Below, one piece after another: positions 42,751-53,031 of a stretch of 64,000 nucleotides of DNA. The stretch lies in the NCBI RefSeq assembly GCF_002043005.1, contig NZ_CP020330.1:2994001-3058000 (forward strand), given 5' to 3'. Origin of the DNA: Martelella mediterranea DSM 17316. Lineage in GTDB: Bacteria > Pseudomonadota > Alphaproteobacteria > Rhizobiales > Rhizobiaceae. The translations under genes were made by a program, and so were the position numbers. The notes below the pieces were generated by a model, which was given only the letters and a program-made list of their open reading frames with translations, made no database searches and was not told the origin of the DNA. Position 1 is the stretch's first letter; each line of letters begins with the position of its first letter.

Positions 42751-44244
42751 TCAGGGGGAGGCATGTGGCCGGTAGAGCGCGCGAAAGCGGGCATAGCCGT
42801 CATCATAGATCGCTCGGTTCGACACATCGGGCCTGATCGTGACGCCGTGTCCGACAAAGGCCGTAACGCCCGCCCAATCATCGACGAGCCCGGCGCCCAT
42901 GGCCGCGGTCCAGGCAACGCCGAGGCAAGAGCCTGGATGGCCGGTCAGGCATTGCGCGGGCTGCTGCAGCACATCGGCAACGATCTGCATCCAGACCCCG
43001 CTCTGCGCCCCGCCGTCGGAGACCAGGAAACGGGTGGTTTCAAGGCCCATGTCGTTGAGCACATCAACGTGATGTCTGAGCGCATAGGCATAGGATTCCA
43101 GGAGCGCCCGCCACAGATGGCCGATATCGTGGGACAGGGTGAGGCCCGAGATCAGCCCGCGCGCATCGGGATCGTGGATCGGCGTTTTCTCGCCCAGAAG
43201 ATAGGGCAGGATCACCACGCCCTCCGCACCCGCCGGTCGATTTTCCGCCAGCCGGTCGAGATAGCGATAGGTTGATATGCCCTCGGCTTCGGCAGCTTGC
43301 TGTTCCTTGCCCGCAAAGGTGGCGATGAACCAGTTCAGCGCCGAGCCGCCGGTCGACATGCAGCCGTTCGGCATATAGAGGCCGGGGATCAGGTGGTAGT
43401 CGAGAAAAAGGCGGGGATCGGGGCGCACCTTGTCGGTTGCCGTCAGGATATCGACCGCGCCGCCGAATTTCAGAAGAACATCGCCGGCTTCCTGCACGCC
43501 CGCGCCGAAGGCTGAAGCCACCATATCGGCAGCACCGCCGACAACCGGCGTTCCCGCGCGAAGGCCGGTGAGGGTCGCGGCCTCCTCGCTGACGGTGCCG
43601 AGCACTTCATGCGAGGCGAACTTGGGCGGAATGGCGCCGGGCGGAAGGTGGGCCCAGCCTATCAGGTCGTCATCAAGTTCGCCGCGCGCGACATCGACGA
43701 AACCCGCTTCCAACGCCCAGTTCTGCTCCACGGCGCGTTTGCCGGTGAGCTTGAAGTTGATGAAATCATAGGAGCCGAACACCGTGGCAATGCGGGCAAA
43801 GACATCCGGCTCGTGGTTTTCGATCCAGCGCAGCTTGGCGGTCACAAGCTGCTGGTTGATGCCATTGCCGGCCTTGGCGATGAAGGCGGCCTCGTCGCGC
43901 TCCTGGCGCATGGCCTCGACCTCGCGCCCGGAGCGTCCGTCGCTTTGCTGAATGCTCGGTCGCAGCACGGTTCCGGCTTCATCCAGGAGCACCACGGCCG
44001 GCAACATGCCGGTGACGCCGACAGCACCGATAGCGGCCGGGTCGGTGCCTTCCAGCGCCAGCAGTTCGCGGGTGATCGCCTGGACGTTGTCCCACCACTC
44101 TGCCGGATTTTCCTCCGCCCAGCCATGATGCGGCGAGGTGAGCGTGACGGGTCTCGAGGCGACCCCCACGACCCGGTCAGGCAGTTCGATCAGAATGCCG
44201 ATCGTGGATGTCGTCCCGATATCGAGACCGATCACATAAGCCAT
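42751..44244 (-). CDS. FGGY-family carbohydrate kinase (xylulokinase-like)
   Basis: Sugar or polyol kinase, 497 aa. The phosphate-1 motif is GLDIGTTSTIGILIE; the substrate region is HHGWAEENPAEWWDN; the FGGY signatures appear as NGCMSTGGSALNWF and VSDGGAQSGVWMQIVADVLQQPAQ. Substrate not assignable: xylulose, erythritol and other C4-C6 sugars or polyols are used by relatives. It is last in a minus-strand operon with the BtpA-like protein and a DeoR regulator, and faces a carbohydrate ABC transporter. Confidence 0.9.
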   Translation of the reverse strand: MAYVIGLDIGTTSTIGILIELPDRVVGVASRPVTLTSPHHGWAEENPAEWWDNVQAITRELLALEGTDPAAIGAVGVTGMLPAVVLLDEAGTVLRPSIQQSDGRSGREVEAMRQERDEAAFIAKAGNGINQQLVTAKLRWIENHEPDVFARIATVFGSYDFINFKLTGKRAVEQNWALEAGFVDVARGELDDDLIGWAHLPPGAIPPKFASHEVLGTVSEEAATLTGLRAGTPVVGGAADMVASAFGAGVQEAGDVLLKFGGAVDILTATDKVRPDPRLFLDYHLIPGLYMPNGCMSTGGSALNWFIATFAGKEQQAAEAEGISTYRYLDRLAENRPAGAEGVVILPYLLGEKTPIHDPDARGLISGLTLSHDIGHLWRALLESYAYALRHHVDVLNDMGLETTRFLVSDGGAQSGVWMQIVADVLQQPAQCLTGHPGSCLGVAWTAAMGAGLVDDWAGVTAFVGHGVTIRPDVSNRAIYDDGYARFRALYRPHASP

Positions 44245-44262
44245 GCAAGCCTCCGGGCGCGG

Positions 44263-45063
44263 TCAGCGCAGGTTTGCGACCTTGTCCATGAAGCGGCTGA
44301 CGCGGTCCTGGTCGACCGGATTCCAGGTGTCGCCATCGACCTTGAAATGCGTGCCGATGATGCAGCCGTCGGCAACCGACATGACGTCGGTCACATTGTC
44401 GATATTGACGCCGGTATTGGCAAAAACCGGCACGTCTTCGATCGTCTCACATACGGTTTTCAGGTCCGACTGGTCGGCGGGCTGACCGGTGATCGGGCCG
44501 GAGACCAGAATGGCATCGGCCATCGACGAAAAGACCGCGCTCTTGGCGCGCAGCGCGATCGGCCGCTGGTCGAGCGGATGCGCGAATTCGGCGTTGATGT
44601 TGAACAGCAGTTTCATGTCTTTTGCGCCGAGATTGGCGCGCAGCCGCGCGGGGGTGGCGCAATCGGGCGCCCAAACGCCCATGTCGGAAGCGAAAACGCC
44701 GGTGAAGATCTCGCGCACGAAGCTTGCGCCGGTCACCGCGCCGATCGCGACGCTGGCTTCCGGATCCCAGAGGTAGTTGACCCCGAAGGGCACCTTGAGT
44801 TCCGGTTTCAACGCCTGCACCACCGCGGTCATTGCGGAAATGCCCTCGACGGGGGCCTTCTTCACATAGGGGCGGTCGTTCTCATTGCCGAACATGATCG
44901 CGTCGACGCCGCCGGCCTGCAGTTTCTCGATATCGGCGAGGACATCAGCGATCAGCTTGTCGAGGCCGCCATCCTTGTCATATTGCGGAGAACCGGGCAG
45001 CGCGCCGATATGGGCCATGGCGATGACTGCCTTCTTCTTGGCGCCGAAGAACTCGAAAATCAT
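44263..45063 (-). CDS. BtpA/SgcQ family protein
   Basis: 266-aa predicted TIM-barrel protein: AVIAMAHIGALPGSPQYDKDGG at the N-terminus and a phosphate-binding-like end (PVFANTGVNIDNVTDVMSVADGCIIGTHFK). Members include BtpA, needed for photosystem I accumulation in cyanobacteria, and SgcQ of a putative E. coli sugar operon; biochemical function is unproven. Here it sits between an FGGY kinase and a DeoR regulator, which supports an aldolase- or epimerase-like role on a phosphorylated sugar (inference). Confidence 0.87.
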   Translation of the reverse strand: MIFEFFGAKKKAVIAMAHIGALPGSPQYDKDGGLDKLIADVLADIEKLQAGGVDAIMFGNENDRPYVKKAPVEGISAMTAVVQALKPELKVPFGVNYLWDPEASVAIGAVTGASFVREIFTGVFASDMGVWAPDCATPARLRANLGAKDMKLLFNINAEFAHPLDQRPIALRAKSAVFSSMADAILVSGPITGQPADQSDLKTVCETIEDVPVFANTGVNIDNVTDVMSVADGCIIGTHFKVDGDTWNPVDQDRVSRFMDKVANLR

Positions 45064-45117
45064 TGAAGTACTCCATTTGAGAAAGCAGGCTGGCGGGCAG
45101 GGGCCGCAGGCTTGCGG

Positions 45118-45969
45118 TCAGGATGCCATTTTGCGCGCGCGGCCGGCGATGCGGACTTCGACCTCGGCGGCCGCGAGTGCTTTTGCGAGGTCGGGCGGCG
45201 GCTCGACATCGGTGATCAGCACATCGAACTGTTCAAGGTCGGCGACATGGACCAGCGATATGCAGGAAAACTTGGAGGCGTCGCACAAAACGACTTTCCG
45301 CGTCGAGCGGCTCAGGAACACGCGCTTCATCTCGGCGTCGTCGAAGGAGTAGTCGTATATCCCCTGGGGGGTGAGGCCGGAAATTCCGATGAAGGCGATG
45401 TCGAACCAGAGCGCGCTGAAATCGGCGATTGCCGCAGGGCCGGAAATCGACATTTCGTCCCCGCGCATGCGCCCGCCCGGCAGATAGACCTCGGCCAGGC
45501 CCTCGCCGAGGAAGAAGGCGTTGCGCACCGAACTGGTGAAGATCTTGGTGTGTTGACGGTCCTGCAGCCTTCTGGCCAGCAGTAACGCTGTGGTGCCGAC
45601 GTCGAGCGCGATGGTGCGCGCCCCGGCGCTAAGCGCCTCAGCTTCAGCGGCGATGGCCTGCTTGGCAAGCGCGTTCTTGACGGTCCTGAGCTGGAATGAC
45701 GGTTCGCCGGGAAGGGTTGCCGGGGCGGCGGCAGGTTCCGCGCTCTGTTCGGAGCGCACGGCGCCTCCATGGGTGCGGGCAAGCTTGCCTTCCTTTTCCA
45801 GTTCGGCAAGATCGCGTCGGACCGTCATCTCGGAAACGCCGAGTTGCCCCGCGACATCGGAGACCGAGAGCGCCCCGATTTCGGCCAGAACATCAAGGAT
45901 GCGCGCATGACGCACCTGCGCGAGAACCTTGGTTTTCTCTCCGGTCTTTTCTCCCTGGCCACCCTGCAA
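45118..45969 (-). CDS. DeoR/GlpR family sugar-phosphate-responsive regulator
   Basis: About 283 aa. The N-terminal DeoR helix-turn-helix (ILDVLAEIGALSVSDVAGQLGVSEMTVRRDLAELEKEGKLARTHGGAV) is followed by a sugar-phosphate-sensing domain (IALDVGTTALLLARRL, VYLPGGRMRGDEMSISGP). The start is uncertain: TTG 45969 has an aaagga site seven bases upstream and is preferred; GTG 45987 and TTG 46026 are in frame. It is divergent from the SDR gene, and a motif shared with the binding-protein promoter at 51.4 kb suggests one regulon. Confidence 0.87.
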   Translation of the reverse strand: MQGGQGEKTGEKTKVLAQVRHARILDVLAEIGALSVSDVAGQLGVSEMTVRRDLAELEKEGKLARTHGGAVRSEQSAEPAAAPATLPGEPSFQLRTVKNALAKQAIAAEAEALSAGARTIALDVGTTALLLARRLQDRQHTKIFTSSVRNAFFLGEGLAEVYLPGGRMRGDEMSISGPAAIADFSALWFDIAFIGISGLTPQGIYDYSFDDAEMKRVFLSRSTRKVVLCDASKFSCISLVHVADLEQFDVLITDVEPPPDLAKALAAAEVEVRIAGRARKMAS

Positions 45970-46060
45970 GACGGATCCTTTCGGCACGATTGAGGCTTCG
46001 AACAGGCAAAGCGTATTCTGACGCAAGCCGATCTAGACTGAACCTCATGACTACCAGCAG

Positions 46061-46125
46061 GTTCGAACAAATTCAAACATTATTTTCTCTTGTTGTGTAT
46101 GTTTTTGTTGATATATGATCGAACC
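46061..46125. promoter_or_regulatory. Candidate DeoR-regulator operator region before the SDR gene
   Basis: The AT-rich intergenic region contains the palindrome GTTCGAAC (46061-46068), a related half GATCGAAC (46117-46124) and the string GTTTTTGTTGATATATGATC (46101-46120). Nearly the same string, GTTTTTGTTTGATGTAT, occurs on the minus strand at 51427-51411 in front of the binding-protein gene. Both lie at plausible -35/-10 spacer positions. Confidence 0.5.
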
Positions 46126-46146
46126 AACCAAAAAGGGGAACGAAAA

Positions 46147-46926
46147 ATGACACACCCGGTCTTTCCGGAGCTTGAGGGCCGCAAGGCCGTGGTAACGGGC
46201 GGCGCCACCGGTATCGGGCGGGCCATCGTCGTGGCGCTGAGACGCCAGAAGGTCGATGTCGCGCTGTGCGATATCAATCCTGAAACGGCGGAGAAGACGG
46301 CAGCCGAAACCGGTTCCGTTGCCATCGCGATCGATGTACGCAAGCGGGCTTCCGTGGAAGCGGCATTCGCCGAGGCGGAAGAAAAGCTCGGCGGTTTCGA
46401 CATGCTGTTTGCCAATGCCGGCGTCTCCTCCATGCAGCACGCGCTTGAGCTGACGGATGAGGAGTGGGATTTCAATTTCGACGTCAATACGCGCGGCATC
46501 TTCCTCACCAATCAGACCGCGGGCCGTCGTTTCAAGGCCAATGGCAGGGGCGTGATCGTCAACACCGCCTCGCTTGCCGCCAAGGTCGGCGCGCCGCTGC
46601 TGGCGCATTATTCGGCGAGCAAGTTCGCCGTTCTCGGCTGGACCCAGGCGCTGGCGCGCGAGCTTGCCGGCGACGGCATCCGCGTCAACGCGATCTGCCC
46701 GGGCTTCGTCAGAACCTCGATGCAGGAGCGCGAGGTCGAGTGGGAAGCCAGCCTGCGCGGCATGACGCCGGAAGAGGTGATCGCGGACTACGTCTCGCAG
46801 ACCCCGCTTGGCCGGATCGAGACGCCCGAGGACGTCGCCGATGTGGCGATCTTCCTCGCCAGCAACTCCGCCCGCTTCATGACCGGGCAGGGCGTGAATG
46901 TGACTGGCGGCGTCTACATGACCTGA
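46147..46926 (+). CDS. Short-chain dehydrogenase/reductase
   Basis: Classical SDR, 259 aa. The cofactor motif is VVTGGATGIGRAIV; NNAG appears as FANAGVSS; the catalytic Ser-Tyr-Lys lies in NTASLAAKVGAPLLAHYSASKFAV; the C-terminus is NVTGGVYMT. Probably oxidises a sugar alcohol or sugar from the adjacent ABC transporter. The start is ATG 46147 after aaaagggg. It is followed 53 bases later by the transporter ATPase gene. Confidence 0.92.
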   Translation: MTHPVFPELEGRKAVVTGGATGIGRAIVVALRRQKVDVALCDINPETAEKTAAETGSVAIAIDVRKRASVEAAFAEAEEKLGGFDMLFANAGVSSMQHALELTDEEWDFNFDVNTRGIFLTNQTAGRRFKANGRGVIVNTASLAAKVGAPLLAHYSASKFAVLGWTQALARELAGDGIRVNAICPGFVRTSMQEREVEWEASLRGMTPEEVIADYVSQTPLGRIETPEDVADVAIFLASNSARFMTGQGVNVTGGVYMT

Positions 46927-46979
46927 AGCCCGCGTTGCGGCAGGCACTGAACTGACGAGGCAAAAGCGGGAAGCGCAAA

Positions 46980-48149
<1,170 letters not shown>

Positions 48150-48162
48150 GCGGGTCACAAGG

Positions 48163-48183
48163 CCGGCGTGAGAACAGCGCCGG
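48163..48183. terminator. Bidirectional hairpin between convergent transporter genes
   Basis: CCGGCG (48163-48168) and CGCCGG (48178-48183) form a 6-bp stem with a 9-base loop, flanked by aagg on the left and acctttcg on the right. It is placed to end both the ATPase transcript and the opposing permease transcript. Confidence 0.5.
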
Positions 48184-48225
48184 ACCTTTCGTCTTGGAAA
48201 ACGGCCAGCCTTTCAGCCGCGCTTG

Positions 48226-49044
48226 TCAGTGAATCCCCTTGGTCAGCCCCTGCACGAAATAGCGGTTCAGGAACAGGATCACGATCACGATCGGGATGGT
48301 GGAGAAGTGCGCCAGTGCGCCGAGCGTGCCCCAGGTGATGTCCTTGGTGCCATAGGCCGACAGCAGCGCCACGGAGAGCGGTTTTGATTCCAGCCGGGTC
48401 AGGAACATCGGGTAGAGAAAATCATTCCAGGAAAACATCAGGCAAAACAGCACGCAGGCAATAATTCCGGCCATCACGGCGGGCAGCGCCACCTTGAAGA
48501 AGGCGCCGAACTGGGTGCAGCCATCCGTCAGCGCGGCTTCCTCAAGTTCCGGCGGAAGCCCGCGGAAATAGGAAAACATAAGCCAGGTGACGAAGGCCGA
48601 GTTCAGCATCGAGTTGATCAGCACGACGGACATCCAGCTTCCCAGAAGCCCGATATCGCGCATCATCAGGTAAAACGGGATGAGGGCCGCCACCGACGGA
48701 ATCATCCGGATCGCCATCAGGAAATAGGCGATGCCCATGGCATAGCGGCTTTTCGAACGCGCCAGCGCATAGCCCGCCGGAACGCCGAGCGCCAGCGACA
48801 GAATGACCGAGCCCGTGGCGATCAGCACGCTGGAGCGCAGCAGGCTCCAGACATCGAACAACCGAAAGATCGTGCGAAACTGGTCCAGCGTGGGCGAGAA
48901 GGCGAATGTCGGCGGTATAGAGAAGATCGCGCTTGAGGGCTTGTAGGCGGTGGTCGCCAGCCACAGGAAGGGCGCCAGAAAGAACGCCAGCATGATCAGA
49001 AGGAAGGCGCGGCGGCCGGTCTGAAGCCAATGGCGTGTGGTCAT
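48226..49044 (-). CDS. Carbohydrate ABC transporter permease (MalG type)
   Basis: 272 aa, six membrane helices. The EAA loop is present as EEAALTDGCTQFGAFFKVALPAVMAG, and the C-terminus NRYFVQGLTKGIH is typical of MalG-like subunits. The start is ATG 49044, which overlaps the stop of the MalF-like gene by four bases; the longer frame upstream is not coding. Confidence 0.93.
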   Translation of the reverse strand: MTTRHWLQTGRRAFLLIMLAFFLAPFLWLATTAYKPSSAIFSIPPTFAFSPTLDQFRTIFRLFDVWSLLRSSVLIATGSVILSLALGVPAGYALARSKSRYAMGIAYFLMAIRMIPSVAALIPFYLMMRDIGLLGSWMSVVLINSMLNSAFVTWLMFSYFRGLPPELEEAALTDGCTQFGAFFKVALPAVMAGIIACVLFCLMFSWNDFLYPMFLTRLESKPLSVALLSAYGTKDITWGTLGALAHFSTIPIVIVILFLNRYFVQGLTKGIH

Positions 49045-49985
49045 TTCCCGTTGGCCTTCCTGTCGGCATGCCGGATCATCATAACAAAGCCCGCGGCAAT
49101 CAGGGCAATGATCAGCAGGGTAAGGTTGGCGATTGCCGAGGCCCTGCCGATATTGAAGAATTCCAGCCCCTGTTTGACCGCGTGCAGCATCAGCGTGTTG
49201 GTGGCATTGCCCGGCCCGCCGCCGGTTGCCACATAGACCGTGTCGAACACGCGGAAGGCATCGACGGTGCGCAGGATCAGCGCCAGGAGAATCGCCGGCA
49301 GCATCAGCGGGATCACGATGATCCTGAGTTTCTGAAACCCCGTTGCGCCATCGACGGAAGCTGCTTCCAGGATGTCTGAGGGTAGCGCCTTCAGGCCCGC
49401 CAGCAGGATCAGCGCCACCAGCGGCGTCCATTCCCAGACATCTATGAAAATCAGCGTGGCCAGGGCGGCGTGCTGGTCCGCCAGGAGGCCGCGCGGATCG
49501 GTCAGCCCCCATTGGGCGAGGAAATAGCCGATCATGCCATAGTCGGCGGCCAGAAGCCCCTTGAAGATCAGGCCGACGACCAGCGGTGTGATGGTCACGG
49601 GGATCAGGATCAGCGCTAGCGCCAGCCGGTTGAACCGGTCATCGCGCCATAGCGAAAGCGCCAGCGCAAAGCCGAGCAGAAGTTCGAAGAACACCGCGCC
49701 GACGGTGAAGATCGCGGTATTGATCAGGGCCTGTCGGCTTACCGGATCGGTGATGATTTCGATGTAATTGTCGAGGCCTGCGAATTTGGTCCGCTGCGGG
49801 CGGATCAGATTGTAGTCGTAAAGGCTGTACCAGATGCCCTGCGCCAAGGGCCAGATGCCGACAACCAGAACATAGGCGACGACCGGCACGGCCATGATGG
49901 CGAGAAAGAGTTTTCGTCTCGTGGCAAAGGCCATTCCCTTGGGCTCGATCAGCCCGGAGGGCAGGGGGTCTGCGATCGCACTCAC
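49041..49985 (-). CDS. Carbohydrate ABC transporter permease (MalF type)
   Basis: About 314 aa, six membrane helices, with the EAA loop EAASVDGATGFQKLRIIVIPLMLP and the GGPGNATNTL motif. GTG 49985 is preferred because GAGG lies eight bases upstream; ATG 50012 (nine codons longer) has no ribosome site. It forms the membrane channel with the MalG-like subunit and is transcribed after the binding-protein gene. Confidence 0.92.
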   Translation of the reverse strand: MSAIADPLPSGLIEPKGMAFATRRKLFLAIMAVPVVAYVLVVGIWPLAQGIWYSLYDYNLIRPQRTKFAGLDNYIEIITDPVSRQALINTAIFTVGAVFFELLLGFALALSLWRDDRFNRLALALILIPVTITPLVVGLIFKGLLAADYGMIGYFLAQWGLTDPRGLLADQHAALATLIFIDVWEWTPLVALILLAGLKALPSDILEAASVDGATGFQKLRIIVIPLMLPAILLALILRTVDAFRVFDTVYVATGGGPGNATNTLMLHAVKQGLEFFNIGRASAIANLTLLIIALIAAGFVMMIRHADRKANGK

Positions 49986-50069
49986 GCGCGTAACCTCGAT
50001 TTCAAGAAACATGCAAAAGCCGGACCGCGCGGCATGATGGCGCGCGGTCCGCAGAGCTCAGCGCAGGGC

Positions 50070-51350
50070 TCAGAACAGGTCTTCGGCCTGCGCCTGCGCG
50101 GCATCCAGCGCTTCCTTCGGATCGGCATCGCCGACCAGAACGGAATTGACCGCCGTGCCGAGGAAATCCTGGATCTGCGGATATTCCGGAATGCGCGGAC
50201 GGTAGTCATAATTGCCGTTCTCGAAGGTTTCGGCAAGCACCGGCAGGAACGGGAATTTCGCCATCAGGTCGGGATCGGTCATCTCGCTCTTGCGCAGGAA
50301 GCTGCCGGCGCCGAGCATGTTGAATTCCTTGTGGATTTCAGGACTGGTCAGCCATTTGATGAAAGCCCAGGCGGCTTCCTGTTCCTCCGGGGAGACATCG
50401 GCGTTGATCGCCATGCCCCAGCCGCCAATGCCATAGCTCGGCGCCACATCGCCCGGATGCGGGGCGGTGGTGATGGCGACATCGTCGACGACCTTGGAGA
50501 TTTCGGGATTGTAATAGCCCGGCGCGCCGACCGACCAGGTCTGCATCAGCGCCGCAACGCCCTGGCGGAAGCTTTCCTCGCGGCCGCCCCAGTCATAGCC
50601 GGCTGCTCCCGGAGGGGCCGCATTGCGGAACAGGTCGCGATAGACCTTCAGGCTTTCCACATTGGCATCCGAATTGAGCGTCGGCATGCCGTCCTCGCTC
50701 ATGATCGAGCCGCCCATTTCGCTGTTATACTGCATCCAGTCCTGGGCGCTTGCCGGGCCCTTCTGGCCGTTGGCGACGAAGCCGTAGAGGCCGGCGGCAG
50801 GATCGGTCAGCTTTTCGGCGGCGGCGACGAATTCTTCCATCGTCTTCGGCGGTTCAAGCCCGGCCGCGTCAAGGCGGGTCTTGTTATAGGCCAGAACGTT
50901 GGCATAGCCGGCAAAGGGGAAGGCGATCTGCTGGCCTTCGTAATTGCCGAGACCCATCATCAGGTTGGGATAGATGTCATCGACGTCGATCTCGTCGGCA
51001 TCGCGTTCGATCAGTTCGGAAAGCTCAACCGAATAGCCGTTTTCGGCATATTCACCCGCCCAGACGATGTCCATGGTGACGAGGTCGTAGCCTTCGGTAT
51101 CGCCGATATAATCGGCGGTGGTCTTGGTCAGAAGCGAGCCGTAGTCGAGGATGTCGACCTTGACGGTTGCGCCCGTTTCCGCCTCGAATTTGGGCGCCAG
51201 TTCGGCGATCACCGGTGCGAACTGGTCGTTCTGCGAGGCGATGGTAAGCGTGATGCCGGAAAAAGGCTTGTCCTGCGCAAGGGCCGTCGAGCCCATCAGG
51301 CAGGCAAGCAGCCCGGCTGTCGCATATTTTGCGGCGTTTGCGTTTCTCAT
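50070..51350 (-). CDS. Carbohydrate ABC transporter substrate-binding protein (family 1)
   Basis: 426-aa extracellular solute-binding protein. Signal peptide residues 1-25 (ending GSTALA), mature start QDKPFSGITLTIASQNDQFAPVI. MalE-like landmarks: GYDLVTMDIVWAGEYAENG and AFPFAGYANVLAYNK. The start is ATG 51350 with aaggggaa upstream. It is the first gene of the permease operon; its promoter (51408-51435) carries the motif shared with the SDR promoter. Confidence 0.92.
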   Translation of the reverse strand: MRNANAAKYATAGLLACLMGSTALAQDKPFSGITLTIASQNDQFAPVIAELAPKFEAETGATVKVDILDYGSLLTKTTADYIGDTEGYDLVTMDIVWAGEYAENGYSVELSELIERDADEIDVDDIYPNLMMGLGNYEGQQIAFPFAGYANVLAYNKTRLDAAGLEPPKTMEEFVAAAEKLTDPAAGLYGFVANGQKGPASAQDWMQYNSEMGGSIMSEDGMPTLNSDANVESLKVYRDLFRNAAPPGAAGYDWGGREESFRQGVAALMQTWSVGAPGYYNPEISKVVDDVAITTAPHPGDVAPSYGIGGWGMAINADVSPEEQEAAWAFIKWLTSPEIHKEFNMLGAGSFLRKSEMTDPDLMAKFPFLPVLAETFENGNYDYRPRIPEYPQIQDFLGTAVNSVLVGDADPKEALDAAQAQAEDLF

Positions 51351-51407
51351 TCTGTTCCCCTTTATATCATGCATCCGTTGTTCTCATAAATGTCATGATC
51401 GATAAGC

Positions 51408-51435
51408 ACTATACATCAAACAAAAACGCACTCAA
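51408..51435 (-). promoter_or_regulatory. Candidate promoter of the carbohydrate binding-protein operon with DeoR-type motif
   Basis: On the minus strand TTGAGT (51435-51430) and TATAGT (51413-51408) are 16 bases apart. The spacer holds GTTTTTGTTTGATGTAT (51427-51411), nearly identical to the string at 46101 before the SDR gene, so a shared regulator would block both promoters. The remaining AT-rich sequence to 51558 probably also contains the divergent promoter for the gene at 51559. Confidence 0.5.
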
Positions 51436-51558
51436 GCGCACTTGACAAAAAAACAATTGAAGTAAAAAATCACAAAAAAGAACATAATCGCCCAAATTTC
51501 AGACAAAAGCGGCCGGTTTTGCCTGGAATTTGAGCAAACGCCTGATCGGGAACCAAAT

Positions 51559-53013
51559 ATGCAGCGCCTCACCGACAACCAGCCGTCGTTTTCCGGCGGG
51601 ATCGAGCATCGACTCGAACAACTTGCCGCGCGTGCGGCCTGGGAGATGGGGTGTATCGAGGCCGAGGCACCGATATGGCTGAAGAAGCCACAGCGCGATG
51701 CGCATTATAATGTCGCCATCGTCGGCGGCGGGCTGAACGGCCTGTCCGCGGCCTTCGCGCTCAGACGCCGCGGGATTGAGGGCGTTCTCGTTATCGATCA
51801 GGCGGAGGCGGGGCGCGAGGGGCCTTGGATCACATCGGCGCGCATGAAGACGCTGCGCTCGCCGAAAACGCTGGCCGGCCCCGATTTCGGCATACCGAGC
51901 CTCAGCCCGCGCGCCTGGTACGAAACGGTCTATGGCGCGGAAGCCTTCGCGGGGCTGGAGAAGATCGACCGCGAGGATTGGATGCGCTACATGCTCTGGT
52001 TTCGCAAGGCGAGCGGCATCACGGTCCATAACCGGACGCGGCTGGAAGCCGTGGCAGAAGCCGAAGGCGGCGTGCGGCTGACGATCTCCGGCAATGAGGC
52101 GCTGCCCGGCGAAATCACCTGCCGCCGGCTGATCATGGCCAACGGCATGGATGGCTGCGGCGGGCCGTATGTGCCAGACGATGTCGCGGCCCTGCCGAAG
52201 GGATTCTGGACCCACAGCGCCGAAGAGACCGATGACAGCCACCTCAAGGGCAAGGATGTCATCGTGCTCGGCTCCGCCACATCCAGCTTCGACTGGGCGG
52301 TCACCGCGCTGGAAGCCGGCGCCCGGCGCGTCACAATGGTGGCGCGGGCAAAGGAACTGGCCTGCACCGAGGTGCTGGCCTGGACCAATTTCCCTGGCTA
52401 TCTCGGCAGTTACGCCGAGCTGCCGGACGCGGAAAAATGGCGTTTCTCGCAGCACTATTATGATCTGAAGGTGCCGCCGACGCAGGATCAGTATGATCGC
52501 GCCACATCCTATGCCAATTTCGTCATGGAACTCGGCAGCGGCGTCACATCGCTCGTCATCGAGAGGGGCCGCATCCGCGCGGAGACGAAGAACGGCACGA
52601 TCGAGGCCGATCATATTCTGCTTGGAACCGGTTATGGCGTCGATTTTTCCATGCGGCCGGAGCTTGCAGCACTTGAAGGGCGTTTTGCCCATTGGCGCGA
52701 CCGTTTCACCCCGCCTGAAGGCGAAACGTGTCCGCCGGTCTTGCAGGCGCCGTATCTCGGGCGCACATTTGAATTGACCCCGATGGACGCGGAGCGGGAC
52801 CGGTGGGTGTCGCGCATCCATATGTTCAATGGCGGCGCGGTGCCGAGCCTCGGTCCGATCAGCAACGGCATTACCGGGGTCAAATATGGCATTGCCCGCA
52901 TCGCCGACGGCATGACGCGGGCTTTCTTCCTGGAGGATGCCGCGCATTTTCGGGAAGAGCTTGCGCATTATCGCGAGCAGCATTTCAATCCGCGCGACAG
53001 AATCTCGGCCTGA
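51559..53013 (+). CDS. FAD/NAD(P)-binding oxidoreductase (flavin-containing monooxygenase-like)
   Basis: 484 aa. The FAD Rossmann motif is NVAIVGGGLNGLSAAFALRRRG (from about residue 51). A second nucleotide-binding segment, DVIVLGSATSSFDWAVTALEAG, replaces the usual GxGxxG by GSATSS. A conserved HILLGTGYGVDF precedes the C-terminal domain. An N-terminal extension of about 45 residues precedes the first fold. It starts a plus-strand operon with a questin-oxidase-like gene (18-base gap) and two amidohydrolases. Likely N- or C-hydroxylation or Baeyer-Villiger oxidation; substrate unknown. Confidence 0.82.
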   Translation: MQRLTDNQPSFSGGIEHRLEQLAARAAWEMGCIEAEAPIWLKKPQRDAHYNVAIVGGGLNGLSAAFALRRRGIEGVLVIDQAEAGREGPWITSARMKTLRSPKTLAGPDFGIPSLSPRAWYETVYGAEAFAGLEKIDREDWMRYMLWFRKASGITVHNRTRLEAVAEAEGGVRLTISGNEALPGEITCRRLIMANGMDGCGGPYVPDDVAALPKGFWTHSAEETDDSHLKGKDVIVLGSATSSFDWAVTALEAGARRVTMVARAKELACTEVLAWTNFPGYLGSYAELPDAEKWRFSQHYYDLKVPPTQDQYDRATSYANFVMELGSGVTSLVIERGRIRAETKNGTIEADHILLGTGYGVDFSMRPELAALEGRFAHWRDRFTPPEGETCPPVLQAPYLGRTFELTPMDAERDRWVSRIHMFNGGAVPSLGPISNGITGVKYGIARIADGMTRAFFLEDAAHFREELAHYREQHFNPRDRISA

Positions 53014-53031
53014 CGGGCCTGGGAGGGCAAT